Source: Aurantibrevibacter litoralis (GTDB taxonomy: Bacteria > Bacteroidota > Bacteroidia > Flavobacteriales > Flavobacteriaceae). From it: a stretch of DNA of 64,000 bases. How positions within the stretch are numbered: the stretch's first letter is position 1; every line of letters starts with the position of its first letter. The stretch lies in contig NZ_JAYEEQ010000013.1 of NCBI RefSeq assembly GCF_034651555.1, positions 1 through 64,000 on the forward strand. The letters are read 5' to 3'. The translations under genes were made by a program, and so were the position numbers. The notes under the pieces are model-generated. The model was not told where the DNA came from. It saw only the letters and a program-made list of their open reading frames with translations, and did no database searches. Below, one piece after another: positions 8,035 through 17,738 of the stretch.

Positions 8035-9180
8035 CTATCGCTTTCGGTGAAGCGTTAGTGTGGCCAATAACACTAAAATAGCGCACCCCAAAAGGGCTAT
8101 AAAACTGAGTTTCAAGGAGGCACTTTCCGCTATAAAACCCAAAACCACGGGACCCAACAAAAACCCGGAATAGCCCGTACCGGCAATAAAAGAGACGCCT
8201 TTAGAAGACTCTACCCCTTTTATAGTACCTCCTAAACGGAATAATTCGGGAATAATAGCCGAAAATCCGAGGCCAATAAATCCAAATCCAAGGATGGCCA
8301 AATAGGTGTAGGTTGTAAGTACCAATATGTAGCCCACGATCGCTAAAAATATACCTACTGCCACCAGAGGTATGGACCCCATGCGGGCACTAATACTATC
8401 CCCCATAAAACGTCCAAGAGTCATGGTCACCGAAAATGCCAAAAATCCGGTACCGATTAAAACCTCAGGCGCCCTACTTATTTCTTGGAGGTAAAGCCCA
8501 CTCCAATCTACAATGGCACCCTCACTTCCCATAATCACAAAGGATATGATGCCAATAACCAATAAGGGTTTAAAAAGTGAAAAATTAAAAGGTTCCTTTT
8601 CTATAGGTGCGGCCACCACATTGCGATATTTTTTATAAAAAAAAAGATTCACCAAGAGTACCAAGGCTATGGCGAGTACCATGTGAATCAAGGGATTCCC
8701 AATTACAGGAATCAAAAAACTACCCAAACCGGCCAAAACACCCCCCAAACTAAAAAACCCGTGGGCGGCAGACATAAAGTGCTGCTTGTCTTCCTTTTCT
8801 ATTTCGGTTACCAAGGTATTCATAGAAATATCCGTGAAGCCATGGGTTGCCCCCATGAGATACAAACCCAACATTAAACCATACAGATTGGGTGCCAATA
8901 ACGGTAATATACCCGAAACTGCAATGAGTACTACTCCTACCGAAGTGGCTTTGCCCACCCCAATTTTATTGATAATCTTGGAAGCTACCGGAAACGAGGT
9001 AAAAGAACCCAATGCCAAACAAAATATGGCAATACCCAAACTAGCCTTGTCGATACCTAAATTTTCCTTTACCGTAGGAATGTAAATCGCCCAAGTGCCA
9101 AAGAGTATATTAAGGCTGGCAAAAACCCAAGCCGGCCCAAAATAGCGTGGGTTAGAAAGAATGACCAAAAGTGATTTCAT
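8035..9180 (-). CDS. MFS transporter
   Basis: 381 residues with about 12 hydrophobic segments in two halves, typical of the major facilitator superfamily. The glycine-rich helices and the GRFMGDSISARMG loop (motif A-like, DxxxxR) after the seventh helix support this. The overall character resembles the FucP/bypass-of-stop-codon type carriers, and the substrate cannot be read from sequence. It lies between the 86-bp repeat and kynureninase on the same strand, 70 bp downstream of kynU. Co-transcription with kynU, and thus transport of a tryptophan metabolite, is possible but speculative. Confidence 0.85.
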   Translation of the reverse strand: MKSLLVILSNPRYFGPAWVFASLNILFGTWAIYIPTVKENLGIDKASLGIAIFCLALGSFTSFPVASKIINKIGVGKATSVGVVLIAVSGILPLLAPNLYGLMLGLYLMGATHGFTDISMNTLVTEIEKEDKQHFMSAAHGFFSLGGVLAGLGSFLIPVIGNPLIHMVLAIALVLLVNLFFYKKYRNVVAAPIEKEPFNFSLFKPLLVIGIISFVIMGSEGAIVDWSGLYLQEISRAPEVLIGTGFLAFSVTMTLGRFMGDSISARMGSIPLVAVGIFLAIVGYILVLTTYTYLAILGFGFIGLGFSAIIPELFRLGGTIKGVESSKGVSFIAGTGYSGFLLGPVVLGFIAESASLKLSFIALLGCAILVLLATLTLHRKR

Positions 9181-9250
9181 AGTGTAGTGTAAGGGTTGGT
9201 TACTAGCATAAAGCTCGATGTAAAACTACTAAAAAAGAATGTTTATATCC

Positions 9251-10525
9251 TTAGTGCATAGACAACAGTCCCGCTTTAAGAATTTGTCCAAAATGAAACA
9301 TATCGGCATAAGAGCAATAAAACGGTGCGGGTGCCAAACGAATTACATTAGGTTCCCGCCAATCGGCAAGAACACCATGGCGCATAAGGTATTGAAATAA
9401 GGATTTTCCTTGACCATGTAACAATACGGATAATTGACAACCCCTTTCTTTTGGCGTAATTACTTCAAAAGAACCCTGCGTCTCAACACCAATTTCGAAC
9501 AGCACAAATTCTAAATACGCCACCAGCACATCGCGCTTTTTTATAAGTGCCTCCATACCGACCTCTTCAAAAAGCTCTAACGATGCCAAATAAGGCGCCA
9601 AAGATAATACCGAAGGGTTACTCAATTGCCAAGCATCGGCATTTTCTATAGGTTCAAATTGGGGTTTCATCAGAAATCGGGTTTCCTTTTTGGTACCCCA
9701 CCAGCCTTCAAATCGCTGTATCTCGGAATTTTTATGATGTCTTTCATGAATAAAAATGCCGGAGGCATTACCGGGGCCGCTATTCATGTATTTATAACTG
9801 CACCAGGCCGCAAAATCAACCCCCCAATCGTGAAGCGCTAAGGACACATTCCCTGCGGCATGTGCCAAATCCCATCCCACAAACGCCCCCACGGCATGCC
9901 CCGCTTTTGTAATTTCTGCCATACGGAAGACCTGTCCGTTGTAATAATTGACACCACCTATGAGCACCAATGCCAATTCGTCTCCCACCGCATTAATGGT
10001 GGTCAGGAAATCTTCGGTACGCCAATGATGTTCTCCGGGTCTTTTTTTAACTTCTACGATAGCCTCGTCAGGATCCAGCCCATGAAAGCGGACCTGACTT
10101 TGCAACATATACTGATCCGAGGGAAAAGCCTTTTCTTCGCAAATAATTTTGAAGCGCTTTTTTTCCGGACGGTAAAAAGAAACCATCAACAAATGCAGAT
10201 TAACAGTGAGCGTATTCATTACCGATATTTCTTCCGGTTTGGCTCCCACGACCTTTGCCAAAGGCTTTGCCAATCGTTCGTGGTAATCCCACCATGGTTT
10301 CTGGGCATGAAAATGGCCTTCCACTCCCAATGTCTTCCAATCATGCATTACCTCATCTACAAACTGTTGGGTGCGTTTGGGCTGTAATCCCAGTGAATTA
10401 CCTGTAAAATAGATCACATCTTTTCCGTGCAATTGAGGAAAATGAAAAGCATCTTTGTAAGCCCTTAGTGGGTCTTGCGCATCTAATTGAGTAGCATAAG
10501 CAAGCGTATTTTGGAACGACATCAT
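9251..10525 (-). CDS. kynU: Kynureninase
   Basis: PLP enzyme cleaving L-kynurenine to anthranilate, or 3-hydroxykynurenine to 3-hydroxyanthranilate, plus alanine. The PLP lysine is Lys245 in CSYKYMNSGPG. The upstream cofactor-binding segment GWDLAHAAGN and the N-terminal YFTGNSLGLQP are family hallmarks. 424 residues is the normal length. It works directly after kmo (4737-6077), which makes 3-hydroxykynurenine. Two ATGs start the frame (10525 and 10522) and the choice is not resolved. Confidence 0.95.
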   Translation of the reverse strand: MMSFQNTLAYATQLDAQDPLRAYKDAFHFPQLHGKDVIYFTGNSLGLQPKRTQQFVDEVMHDWKTLGVEGHFHAQKPWWDYHERLAKPLAKVVGAKPEEISVMNTLTVNLHLLMVSFYRPEKKRFKIICEEKAFPSDQYMLQSQVRFHGLDPDEAIVEVKKRPGEHHWRTEDFLTTINAVGDELALVLIGGVNYYNGQVFRMAEITKAGHAVGAFVGWDLAHAAGNVSLALHDWGVDFAAWCSYKYMNSGPGNASGIFIHERHHKNSEIQRFEGWWGTKKETRFLMKPQFEPIENADAWQLSNPSVLSLAPYLASLELFEEVGMEALIKKRDVLVAYLEFVLFEIGVETQGSFEVITPKERGCQLSVLLHGQGKSLFQYLMRHGVLADWREPNVIRLAPAPFYCSYADMFHFGQILKAGLLSMH

Positions 10526-10587
10526 TCTATTTTTAGCAAAAATACAATTTCAAAGGTGATAAATCTTTCTTTTCCGATACCACTGCC

Positions 10588-11049
10588 CTACGCTAATCGC
10601 ATTTGTAGTATATGCTTTCTAAATCCGGCCTTTTCATAGGCCTTTATCGCCGCCGCATTATCGCAGTACACCGTAAGTCTTATTTCGTATAGCCCTTTGG
10701 ACGCAGCCCAAGCTGTTAGCGCTTCTATTATCTTTTTATTGATGCCCTTTCCACGGTGTTCCGGAACGGTGTACATAAACCCCAAATTCACATATTCTTC
10801 ATGATTTAGATAATGCCGTGCCCTTTTAATGGTGGCATGGCCCGATCCTACCAAAACCCCATCATCTTCTGCTACAACTACGACTGCCCTATCCGAGGCT
10901 ATAAGTTGTGCTAGATTATAATACGATATCGTTCCATCTCTTAGGGTAAGGTCGTAAGGTCGTTCGGCGGCGATCACGCCTTGTTCAAAGTGCAATAAAG
11001 CCTTAAGATCGGATAAAACCGCTTCTCTTATCCTAATTTTTTTGTCCAT
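10588..11049 (-). CDS. GNAT family N-acetyltransferase
   Basis: 153 residues of a single GNAT domain. The acetyl-CoA pyrophosphate loop is EHRGKGINKK (motif A, R/QxxGxG/A), followed by the C-terminal AAIKAYEKAGF typical of RimI-like enzymes. The substrate is unknown. It is upstream of kynU on the same strand, with a 62-bp gap, and divergent from the O-methyltransferase. Confidence 0.88.
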   Translation of the reverse strand: MDKKIRIREAVLSDLKALLHFEQGVIAAERPYDLTLRDGTISYYNLAQLIASDRAVVVVAEDDGVLVGSGHATIKRARHYLNHEEYVNLGFMYTVPEHRGKGINKKIIEALTAWAASKGLYEIRLTVYCDNAAAIKAYEKAGFRKHILQMRLA

Positions 11050-11131
11050 TTCTCATGTTTTTTAAGAACAACGCCATCTTATGTTGTGCTATAATAACAC
11101 AAATTTCAATAATTTTAGCCAAAAATACGAG

Positions 11132-11773
11132 ATGCACTTTCTCTCTGAAGATTTAGAAGACTACATTATCCAAAACTCCCAAACCGAACCCGATGTTTTA
11201 CGGGAATTAACTCGGGAAACCCATTTAAAGGTTTTACGACCGCGTATGATTAGTGGGCATTTTCAGGGTAGGGTATTAAGTATGTTATCTAAAATGATAC
11301 GCCCAAAAACAGTGTTGGAAATTGGCACCTATACCGGGTATTCTGCTATTTGCTTGGCTGAGGGTCTTCAAGTAGGAGGTGTGCTGCACACCATAGATAC
11401 AAACGCAGAGTTATTTCCTATACAACGTAAGTATTTTAAGAAAAGTGGATTTGGCACTCAAATTATTCCACATACGGGCGACGCCTTGACTGTTATCCCA
11501 AAATTGGATTTGATTTTCGATTTAGTTTTTATTGATGCAGAGAAAACAAGCTATGACGCCTATTTTGAATGTGTGCTTCCTAAAACGAGACCGGGCAGTA
11601 TTATTTTGTCGGATAATGTGTTGTGGTCAGGAAAGGTGGTAGCTCCTTTAGATGCCACGGACAAGGCAACAAAATCTTTAGTAGATTACAACAAAAAGTT
11701 GAAGGAAGACCCCCGTGTAGAAACCGTACTATTGCCTATCCGCGACGGACTTACCCTTTCGAGGGTGCGGTAA
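11132..11773 (+). CDS. SAM-dependent O-methyltransferase (CCoAOMT/COMT type)
   Basis: Class I Rossmann methyltransferase with the SAM motif EIGTYTGYSA, the acidic loop HTIDTNAE and the metal-binding DLVFIDAEK segment of the cation-dependent catechol/caffeoyl-CoA O-methyltransferase group. The start at 11132 gives 213 residues, the usual length. The frame extends to ATG 11081, but the extra residues are low-complexity and overlap a TAATTTTA promoter-like box near 11110. The 3' end overlaps the convergent PAP2 gene by 23 bp. The acceptor molecule is unknown. Confidence 0.9.
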   Translation: MHFLSEDLEDYIIQNSQTEPDVLRELTRETHLKVLRPRMISGHFQGRVLSMLSKMIRPKTVLEIGTYTGYSAICLAEGLQVGGVLHTIDTNAELFPIQRKYFKKSGFGTQIIPHTGDALTVIPKLDLIFDLVFIDAEKTSYDAYFECVLPKTRPGSIILSDNVLWSGKVVAPLDATDKATKSLVDYNKKLKEDPRVETVLLPIRDGLTLSRVR

Positions 11774-12311
11774 TTCGCACATGAATGGTATAGATTGCAA
11801 TGGCAGAAAGGGTACCTACCAATACTCCTACAAGGATATCTAACGGAAAATGTACGCCGACATAAATGCGACTTGCCGAGAATAACACAGGCCAAAGGTA
11901 AAAAAGCCATACCCATTTTATTTTACGCCTCAAGAACAGCACTATCAGCGTGGTTATCGCAAAAGAACTTGCTGCATGTCCGGAAAAAAAACTGTAATCT
12001 GTAGGGGTATGCAGAATCCGAATTAACGCATTTAATTCCACATCATTACTGGGGCGCAGTCGGGCCACATATTCCTTGGTTATAAAAGTAAAGAGCAACA
12101 CAAAACCAACGAGAACCAACACGGTAAGAAACATGTGAAAGGCTTTTTTTTTGGGAAATTTTAGAACTAAAAGGAGAAAGAATATAATAAAAAGCGGAAT
12201 CCAAGTCGTAATTTGGGTAATGATCGTCCAAAAGGCATCATAGGTTTCTATCCCGAGGCTGTTAAGGTATACAAAGGTGTTTCTGTCCCATTCTAACAGT
12301 TTTTCTAACAT
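11751..12311 (-). CDS. PAP2-family membrane phosphatase
   Basis: Integral membrane acid phosphatase of the PAP2/PgpB/UppP-like superfamily. The three signature motifs are present: KxxxxxxRP (Lys79 to Arg86-Pro87), a variant PSGH (FSGH, Ser110-His112) and SRxxxxxHxxxD (Ser147, Arg148, His154, Asp158). Likely substrates are lipid phosphates such as phosphatidylglycerophosphate or undecaprenyl pyrophosphate. It begins 3 bp after the tatA stop, so the two form an operon. Confidence 0.92.
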   Translation of the reverse strand: MLEKLLEWDRNTFVYLNSLGIETYDAFWTIITQITTWIPLFIIFFLLLVLKFPKKKAFHMFLTVLVLVGFVLLFTFITKEYVARLRPSNDVELNALIRILHTPTDYSFFSGHAASSFAITTLIVLFLRRKIKWVWLFYLWPVLFSASRIYVGVHFPLDILVGVLVGTLSAIAIYTIHVRITAPSKG

Positions 12312-12314
12312 TTG

Positions 12315-12596
12315 TTATTTCCGCTTTATGACACCGGTAACATCTTCTACGTTTTTCTTTACTTTATCTATTCCTTCTTTGATATCTTTTGTAAAACTGG
12401 TGTCTATACCCTGCTTATCGGCACTTTTCTGAATTTCTTGTTTAATGTCCTCTGTCGCATCCTTTAATTGCCGCATCCCTTTTCCGAGACCTTTGGCAAT
12501 TTCCGGTATCTTATCTGCCCCAAAAACCATAACCACAATAAAGAGAATAAAGAAAATCTCTCCGCCACTAATAAATAAAAAAGTCATTGCAACCAT
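12315..12596 (-). CDS. tatA: Sec-independent protein translocase subunit TatA/TatE
   Basis: 93 residues: one N-terminal membrane helix, the hinge FGADKIPE, an amphipathic helix (AKGLGKGMRQLK) and a charged tail, as in TatA. It forms the pore for folded twin-arginine substrates. ATG 12587 is an equally possible start, 3 codons downstream. No tatC is in the window. An M15 peptidase with a twin-arginine signal is encoded at 25099-25833. Confidence 0.92.
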   Translation of the reverse strand: MVAMTFLFISGGEIFFILFIVVMVFGADKIPEIAKGLGKGMRQLKDATEDIKQEIQKSADKQGIDTSFTKDIKEGIDKVKKNVEDVTGVIKRK

Positions 12597-12629
12597 ACCA
12601 CAAATATAATGAGAAGTTTTTCAGTTGAA

Positions 12630-12657
12630 TAAAAAAAGCCCCATAATTTATGGGGCT
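12630..12657 (-). terminator. Intrinsic terminator of the M1 peptidase transcript
   Basis: On the minus strand AGCCCCATAA pairs with TTATGGGGCT and is followed by seven Us. It lies 49 nt after the M1 peptidase stop and just upstream of tatA. Confidence 0.85.
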
Positions 12658-12705
12658 CGTTGGGGAAGAATTTTATTTTAGAAAACCAATTACACAAAAT
12701 CGCCT

Positions 12706-15015
12706 TTACTGACCTCTAATTTGTTCTTTGAACGAATCAAATTCGGACTTGGTATCTTTTTTTGGCCAGGCATTATTGGTGACATCAATATCGGCTGTTT
12801 CCGCCCTGGGGTCTACCACAATACCAACCAGTTCTTTTTGACTGGCAATGACCCGTTTAAAATCGGCATCGCTTTTTCTCCATATTTCCGCCGGATAGGT
12901 GATTTGTTCGGTGCTGCCATCCGCATAGGTATACTCCACTATTAACGGCATTGGCAATCCTCCCGTTTTTTCATAAGTGATCTCATAGAAATATTTAGGC
13001 TCTTTTACGGCTGCTCTTTCTGCTGCGGTTAGGTTATCCATCATAAACGCCTTTAAATTTTGAGATACCTCTGAAGGGGTTTTCCCAACTAAACTAGCAT
13101 CTTCATCGGTGCTGCCCACCTCGGCAAGGTACACCTGAGGCATAATGTCCGCCTCAGTTATATTTCTAGATGATAGATACTCCTGCAATTTCGTTGTAGG
13201 CGTATTGGTCACGTGATAGGTTTTTACTTCCTTAACGCCCATATCCACGTAATCCGTTGTATAGAACCAGCCACGCCAAAACCAATCTAAATCTACCGCA
13301 GAGGCATCTTCCATGGTGCGGAAAAAATCTTCCGGAGTAGGATGCTTAAATTTCCAGCGATTAGCATAGGTTTTAAAAGCATGATCAAAAAGTTCCCTGC
13401 CCATAACCGTTTCTCTTAAAATATTGAGTGCTGTCGCCGGTTTGCCATAAGCATTAGGACCCAATTGAAAAACATTTTCGGGATTTTCCATGATGGGTGC
13501 TATCGTACTCTGATCGCCACTCATATAAGGCACAATTTTAGAAGGATCACCGCGTCGAGAGGGATATTTAGACTCCGGGGCTATAGCTTCCGGATAGGTT
13601 TCTCCAAATTCTTGCTCGGCCAAGTATTGCATAAAGGTATCTAGCCCTTCATCCATCCAACCCCATTGGCGTTCATCTGAATTTACAATCATCGGGAAAA
13701 AATTATGACCTACTTCATGGATAATTACGCTAAGCATTCCAAATTTTACCCGATCAGAATACGTGCCATCCTCATTGGGTCTTCCGTAATTCCAGCAAAT
13801 CATGGGATACTCCATGCCTTGGTTTTTGGCATGTACCGATATGGCTTTGGGATAAGGATAATCAAAAGTGTGCTTAGAATACGTTTTTAAAGTACTAGCC
13901 ACCGCCTTTGTGGAATAGGCTTCCCATAGGGGATTGCCTTCTTTTGGATACATGGATACGGCCATAACATCGCGATTCCCTAACTTTACGGCCTGCATAT
14001 CCCAAATAAATTTTCGAGAAGTAGCAAATGCAAAATCCCGTACATTTTCTGCTTTTAGTTTCCACGTTTTCTTTTTGTCGGAAAAACCTTTTTCCAGGGC
14101 TTCTACCTCGGCTTGGGTTACAATGATAACCGGTTTGTCGTACGATTTTTTTGCCTGTTCATAGCGCGCCAACATCTCTTTGGTATATACTTCTTTTCTG
14201 TTCTGCAACTCTCCGGTACCATCTAAAATATGATCGGCAGGAACGGTAATGTTTACTTCGTAATTACCAAAGGGTAGCGCAAATTCGCCATTACCCCAAA
14301 ATTGGTGGTTTTGCCAGCCTTCAACATCGCTATACACTGCCATTCTGGGAAAGAACTGGGCAATAACATAGGCACGATTACCGTCTTTAGGAAAATACTC
14401 GTATCCAGATCTGGCCCTATCTGTGGTATGATCCGGAATATTATACCACCATTTCACCGAGAACGAAATTTTTTCCTTGCTTTTCAAGGGCTGTGGCAGA
14501 TCAATCCGCATCATGGTCCAATTTACGGTGTAGGTCAGCGCCTTTCCAGCTGCATCTTGCACATACTCAATGTTAAAACCACCATCAAATGAGGGCTCTA
14601 CATAATTTTTAAGAAAACTTTGGGGCGGAATAGCCTCTGAAATTGCATCGCTGTTCTTTAGCAAGGCTTTAGAATCCTTTGTTCTCGTATTTTGATCTAA
14701 TTGTAACCACAGAAACTCCAATTGATCGGGAGAATTATTGGTATAGGTAATGGTTTCTACGCCATAAATTTTGGCATTTTTATCGTCCAATTCAATATCC
14801 ATCTTGTAATCGGCCTGCTGTTGATAATAGGCCGGTCCGGGCGCACCTGATGCTGTTCTAAACATATTGGGCGTTGCAAATTCTTCATACAACTGCTTAA
14901 ACCTGCTTTGGCTGTAGTGCCCGGGTTCCCGTTCTTTTTGCGTTTCCTCCTGAGCACTTACAAAGGCCACCATAAGACCTAAAATAGCAACTAAATTATA
15001 GCTGAGCTTTTTCAT
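12706..15015 (-). CDS. Secreted M1 family zinc metallopeptidase
   Basis: 769 residues with a signal peptide (cleavage near residue 21, VSA/QE). The zinc site is His433-Glu-x-x-His437 with Glu456 as third ligand (HExxH-x18-E, WMDEGLDTF). The substrate-binding GxMEN position reads GMEYP, as in the bacterial gluzincin branch that is not classical aminopeptidase N. It probably trims peptides in the periplasm or at the surface. It heads a leftward neighbourhood with the DUF6702-like protein and two carboxypeptidase-regulatory-domain proteins. It has its own terminator. Confidence 0.93.
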   Translation of the reverse strand: MKKLSYNLVAILGLMVAFVSAQEETQKEREPGHYSQSRFKQLYEEFATPNMFRTASGAPGPAYYQQQADYKMDIELDDKNAKIYGVETITYTNNSPDQLEFLWLQLDQNTRTKDSKALLKNSDAISEAIPPQSFLKNYVEPSFDGGFNIEYVQDAAGKALTYTVNWTMMRIDLPQPLKSKEKISFSVKWWYNIPDHTTDRARSGYEYFPKDGNRAYVIAQFFPRMAVYSDVEGWQNHQFWGNGEFALPFGNYEVNITVPADHILDGTGELQNRKEVYTKEMLARYEQAKKSYDKPVIIVTQAEVEALEKGFSDKKKTWKLKAENVRDFAFATSRKFIWDMQAVKLGNRDVMAVSMYPKEGNPLWEAYSTKAVASTLKTYSKHTFDYPYPKAISVHAKNQGMEYPMICWNYGRPNEDGTYSDRVKFGMLSVIIHEVGHNFFPMIVNSDERQWGWMDEGLDTFMQYLAEQEFGETYPEAIAPESKYPSRRGDPSKIVPYMSGDQSTIAPIMENPENVFQLGPNAYGKPATALNILRETVMGRELFDHAFKTYANRWKFKHPTPEDFFRTMEDASAVDLDWFWRGWFYTTDYVDMGVKEVKTYHVTNTPTTKLQEYLSSRNITEADIMPQVYLAEVGSTDEDASLVGKTPSEVSQNLKAFMMDNLTAAERAAVKEPKYFYEITYEKTGGLPMPLIVEYTYADGSTEQITYPAEIWRKSDADFKRVIASQKELVGIVVDPRAETADIDVTNNAWPKKDTKSEFDSFKEQIRGQ

Positions 15016-15078
15016 AACTGATTTCTGAATTTTGTGCGCCTAAATTAAAGTTTTTTTTACGTAAAATACACATTAATG

Positions 15079-15579
15079 TTACAAATTTAACAGGCCTTTA
15101 GCGCTGCCTCGAACCAGCACAAAACTCTTTTTTCGTTCTTGCACCGTTATATGCACTACATTTTGTTGATCCTCAAACAAATCGTGAAGGACTTCGTTTT
15201 GTATTTCTATAGCATTTAGATGTTGAAATCCAATATTAGGCAGCTCCATATAACAAACCATAACATCATTATCCGCTTTTTTTCCGATGAAATCAAAATC
15301 CCTTGTGTTACCGTTAATACGCACTGTAAACTTGCTTCGAAGGTACTTTTCTAGATACGCATCGGCCTCCGTAGATTCCAGTTCTGTTCCCAATTGCGCC
15401 GTTAGTCCGTAACGCTCCTCCAGCAATTGATCCAGATCATCTGTAAAAATCCGAGTAGTTATTTGCAACGCGTCTTCCTTTTCAGCATACGTAACATGGC
15501 TAACGCTGACATAAAATTTATGAGATGGCGAAAAAGCCATCAAGGACAACACTAAAATTAACATCGCTTTTCGTAGCAT
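15079..15579 (-). CDS. DUF6702-like exported protein
   Basis: 166 residues with a signal peptide (hydrophobic residues 5-18) and a mainly beta domain of unknown function. KFYVSVSHV at the mature N-terminus and the length fit DUF6702, which in flavobacteria is usually encoded next to this kind of M1 peptidase, as here (63-bp gap). No catalytic residues are apparent. The family name is recalled, not searched. Confidence 0.8.
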   Translation of the reverse strand: MLRKAMLILVLSLMAFSPSHKFYVSVSHVTYAEKEDALQITTRIFTDDLDQLLEERYGLTAQLGTELESTEADAYLEKYLRSKFTVRINGNTRDFDFIGKKADNDVMVCYMELPNIGFQHLNAIEIQNEVLHDLFEDQQNVVHITVQERKKSFVLVRGSAKGLLNL

Positions 15580-15694
15580 AGTTCTAATTTTTTATAAGTT
15601 CCTAAAATGGCATCGCCTGTAGTTCTTTATTCTCTTCGTATGCCTGGTACATGGATCTATTTTTCTAGGAGATTTTATCAGGGTACGTAAGGGC

Positions 15695-16474
15695 TTATTC
15701 CCAGCCATTGTTTCGTCGATACACCACACTTTTTTTTCGCATATACTCCCAAATTTGTAGTTTATCGCCACGGTCTACCAACCTCTGGAAATGAATATCT
15801 ATTTCGCAGAAGTACATAAAATCATCGATTTTCGCTAACGGAACTTTTAAATCAGTAACAAAAAGAGAATCGGCATAAAAGGCACGAACACGCTCGGTTC
15901 TGGCATATTCCTTTTCCCTTTTTACTTGTTTTTTTAGCATTTTAGTTCTTCCGGTAATGGCATTAATTAACGGATCGAAACTCATTATCGGGTTGGCCGT
16001 TGCTGCAAACAAGGCTCTTTCCGACTTGGAAAGTGGACTTACATAAGCGTTGGGCAACCCAACCGAAGCTGCGGTCACCAAAGGATCCATCCGCAGGGAT
16101 TTGGCATCCAATCCCAAGTCTCCCGACAAGCTGTACGGCCGTACCACCACCTCATCCAATTGCGTAAGCGTTTCTTCCAAAGGGACAAAAATCATACTGC
16201 TTTTCAGAATTTCACTGGTAATGACGAGTATTTTTTTTTGGAACTGCACCGCTGAAAACACGAGCGTATCGGCGAGGCTCACGGTTATAGCAAAATAGCC
16301 GTCAATATCTGTTATGGTGGCTGTTTTTGTAGTGGTATTTAGCACATGTACCGCAGCGATATCACCATCTGTATGATACACCTTACCTTCTAATTTTTTT
16401 TTTTGAAATAATTGTGCCGATACGGCAGTGTAGATCAAAAAAAAACAGAGCAACACTACCCTATTTCTCAGCAT
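15695..16474 (-). CDS. Carboxypeptidase-like regulatory domain protein
   Basis: 259 residues: signal peptide, then a CarboxypepD_reg-like beta-sandwich (about 28-115) of the type found at the N-terminus of TonB-dependent receptors, ending in LDEVVVRPY. A helical region without a recognised domain follows. There is no beta-barrel. It is a paralogue of the upstream gene, with which it overlaps by 14 bp. Both end in a similar block (FFITDLHLPKDQINDFLFYC in the neighbour, LFVTDLKVPLAKIDDFMYFC here). Probably a periplasmic or surface scaffold; the function is unknown. Confidence 0.82.
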   Translation of the reverse strand: MLRNRVVLLCFFLIYTAVSAQLFQKKKLEGKVYHTDGDIAAVHVLNTTTKTATITDIDGYFAITVSLADTLVFSAVQFQKKILVITSEILKSSMIFVPLEETLTQLDEVVVRPYSLSGDLGLDAKSLRMDPLVTAASVGLPNAYVSPLSKSERALFAATANPIMSFDPLINAITGRTKMLKKQVKREKEYARTERVRAFYADSLFVTDLKVPLAKIDDFMYFCEIDIHFQRLVDRGDKLQIWEYMRKKSVVYRRNNGWE

Positions 16475-17207
16475 TTAAATTCGTTAAATAGATTTTGCTG
16501 TGATTGACCAAAAATTCAATCAGTTCAAATTCATTGCTCTTTTTTAAGAGTTCTTGCGTGGGTAATTTTGCATCACAATAAAACAAAAAATCATTGATTT
16601 GATCTTTGGGCAAATGTAAATCGGTTATAAAAAATTCATCGTCATATACCTGACGTAGCACATCACTTAATTTTAAAGGCGTTTTCTCGCTTTCCTCCTG
16701 GTTCTTAGCCTTGGTTAAGGCTTTAAAAAGGTTGACAAAATTAAGGCCGTATTGCAGTCCTCTGGACGAGGCCGGCATGGCCACATTTTCTACCTCTGTG
16801 GCTCGGTCTATTTCGTAATCATATTGCTTAAAACTTTCATTTTGAAGCACTAAAAATCGCGCTTGATCTTCGGGGCTAACAACGACCTCATCTAACTGCG
16901 TTACCTTTTCATTCACTTCTACAACCAAGCGATTCTTTTTTAATATTTCCTCCGTAATCTTTACCACTTCCAACTGGTAATTTACAGAGGTAAAAACCAA
17001 TTCGTCGCCTAATTTAACCCCAATTAAAAATTCGCCATCCTCATTGGTAATGGTAGCCCTTTCTGAGGTGGTATTAATGACATTTTCATTGGGTACAAAG
17101 ATATTTCTGTACAGTACCTGACCCCGTAATGGACGCCTGTCGTCATCCTGTGCAGAAATAGCAAAGCTTCCCAATAATGTAAGTAGTATAAGTAATTTCT
17201 TGTTCAT
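16461..17207 (-). CDS. Carboxypeptidase-like regulatory domain protein (paralogue)
   Basis: 248 residues with a signal peptide (cleavage near ISA/QD). A CarboxypepD_reg-like domain (about 25-110) ends in LDEVVVSP, followed by an alpha-helical tail with the conserved FFITDLHLP segment. It precedes and overlaps the second copy by 14 bp, so translation is probably coupled. The pair looks like an old tandem duplication. In flavobacteria this pair accompanies the M1 peptidase and DUF6702 genes, and the four may form one functional unit. The role is unknown. Confidence 0.82.
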   Translation of the reverse strand: MNKKLLILLTLLGSFAISAQDDDRRPLRGQVLYRNIFVPNENVINTTSERATITNEDGEFLIGVKLGDELVFTSVNYQLEVVKITEEILKKNRLVVEVNEKVTQLDEVVVSPEDQARFLVLQNESFKQYDYEIDRATEVENVAMPASSRGLQYGLNFVNLFKALTKAKNQEESEKTPLKLSDVLRQVYDDEFFITDLHLPKDQINDFLFYCDAKLPTQELLKKSNEFELIEFLVNHSKIYLTNLNAEK

Positions 17208-17738
17208 AGCGTTCTTTTACGATTTTTGGAAATTATATTCCTCTTGTGTATAGGTTAGCGCAACCATGCTGCATCAAACGTTTAATTTTACCTCCTTAAA
17301 TCAGCCGGCAAACGATCATTTTTCTTTCTTTTGTGGTTAAACTTTCCCGAATATAAAGTAAATCTAACTTTAGATCATAAAAAAATAAGCCCTCATTAAA
17401 CTTTTGTTAATTTCCCTACTAAAGATAGGCATTATTAACGATTTTATACGGTATCTGTAGCCTCTTTTTGGCAATTAGAAGCGAGAATGCTTCGCATTCT
17501 TGGACTACATCACTTTGGCGTACATCTATTCTTTTGGCCGTTTATCGTAGAAACTGTTAAAAAAACAATTCGGGAAAAAGTCGACCAATGGCTGTAGCCT
17601 TATTTTTACAAATCACTTTATCGGAAATTGGTTTCACTTCAACGCAAAGACAGTATAAATTGCGCCTCTAATAACAATATATCCGTAGATAATTTTATTT
17701 TTGTTTGTACCTAAATCCAATGAAATAACTCCGATCTT
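17208..17738. other. 531-bp divergent intergenic region
   Basis: Separates the leftward regulatory-domain pair from the rightward giant surface-protein gene. It holds a small perfect hairpin at 17484-17500 (AGAATGC, TTC, GCATTCT) and a -7-like box at 17696-17703. No reading frame or RNA gene was recognised in the rest. The size suggests long leader regions or regulation. Confidence 0.5.
17696..17703 (+). promoter_or_regulatory. Putative -7 box for the surface-protein operon
   Basis: TATTTTTG fits TAnnTTTG, 35 nt before the ATG at 17739. No properly spaced TTG was found. Confidence 0.4.
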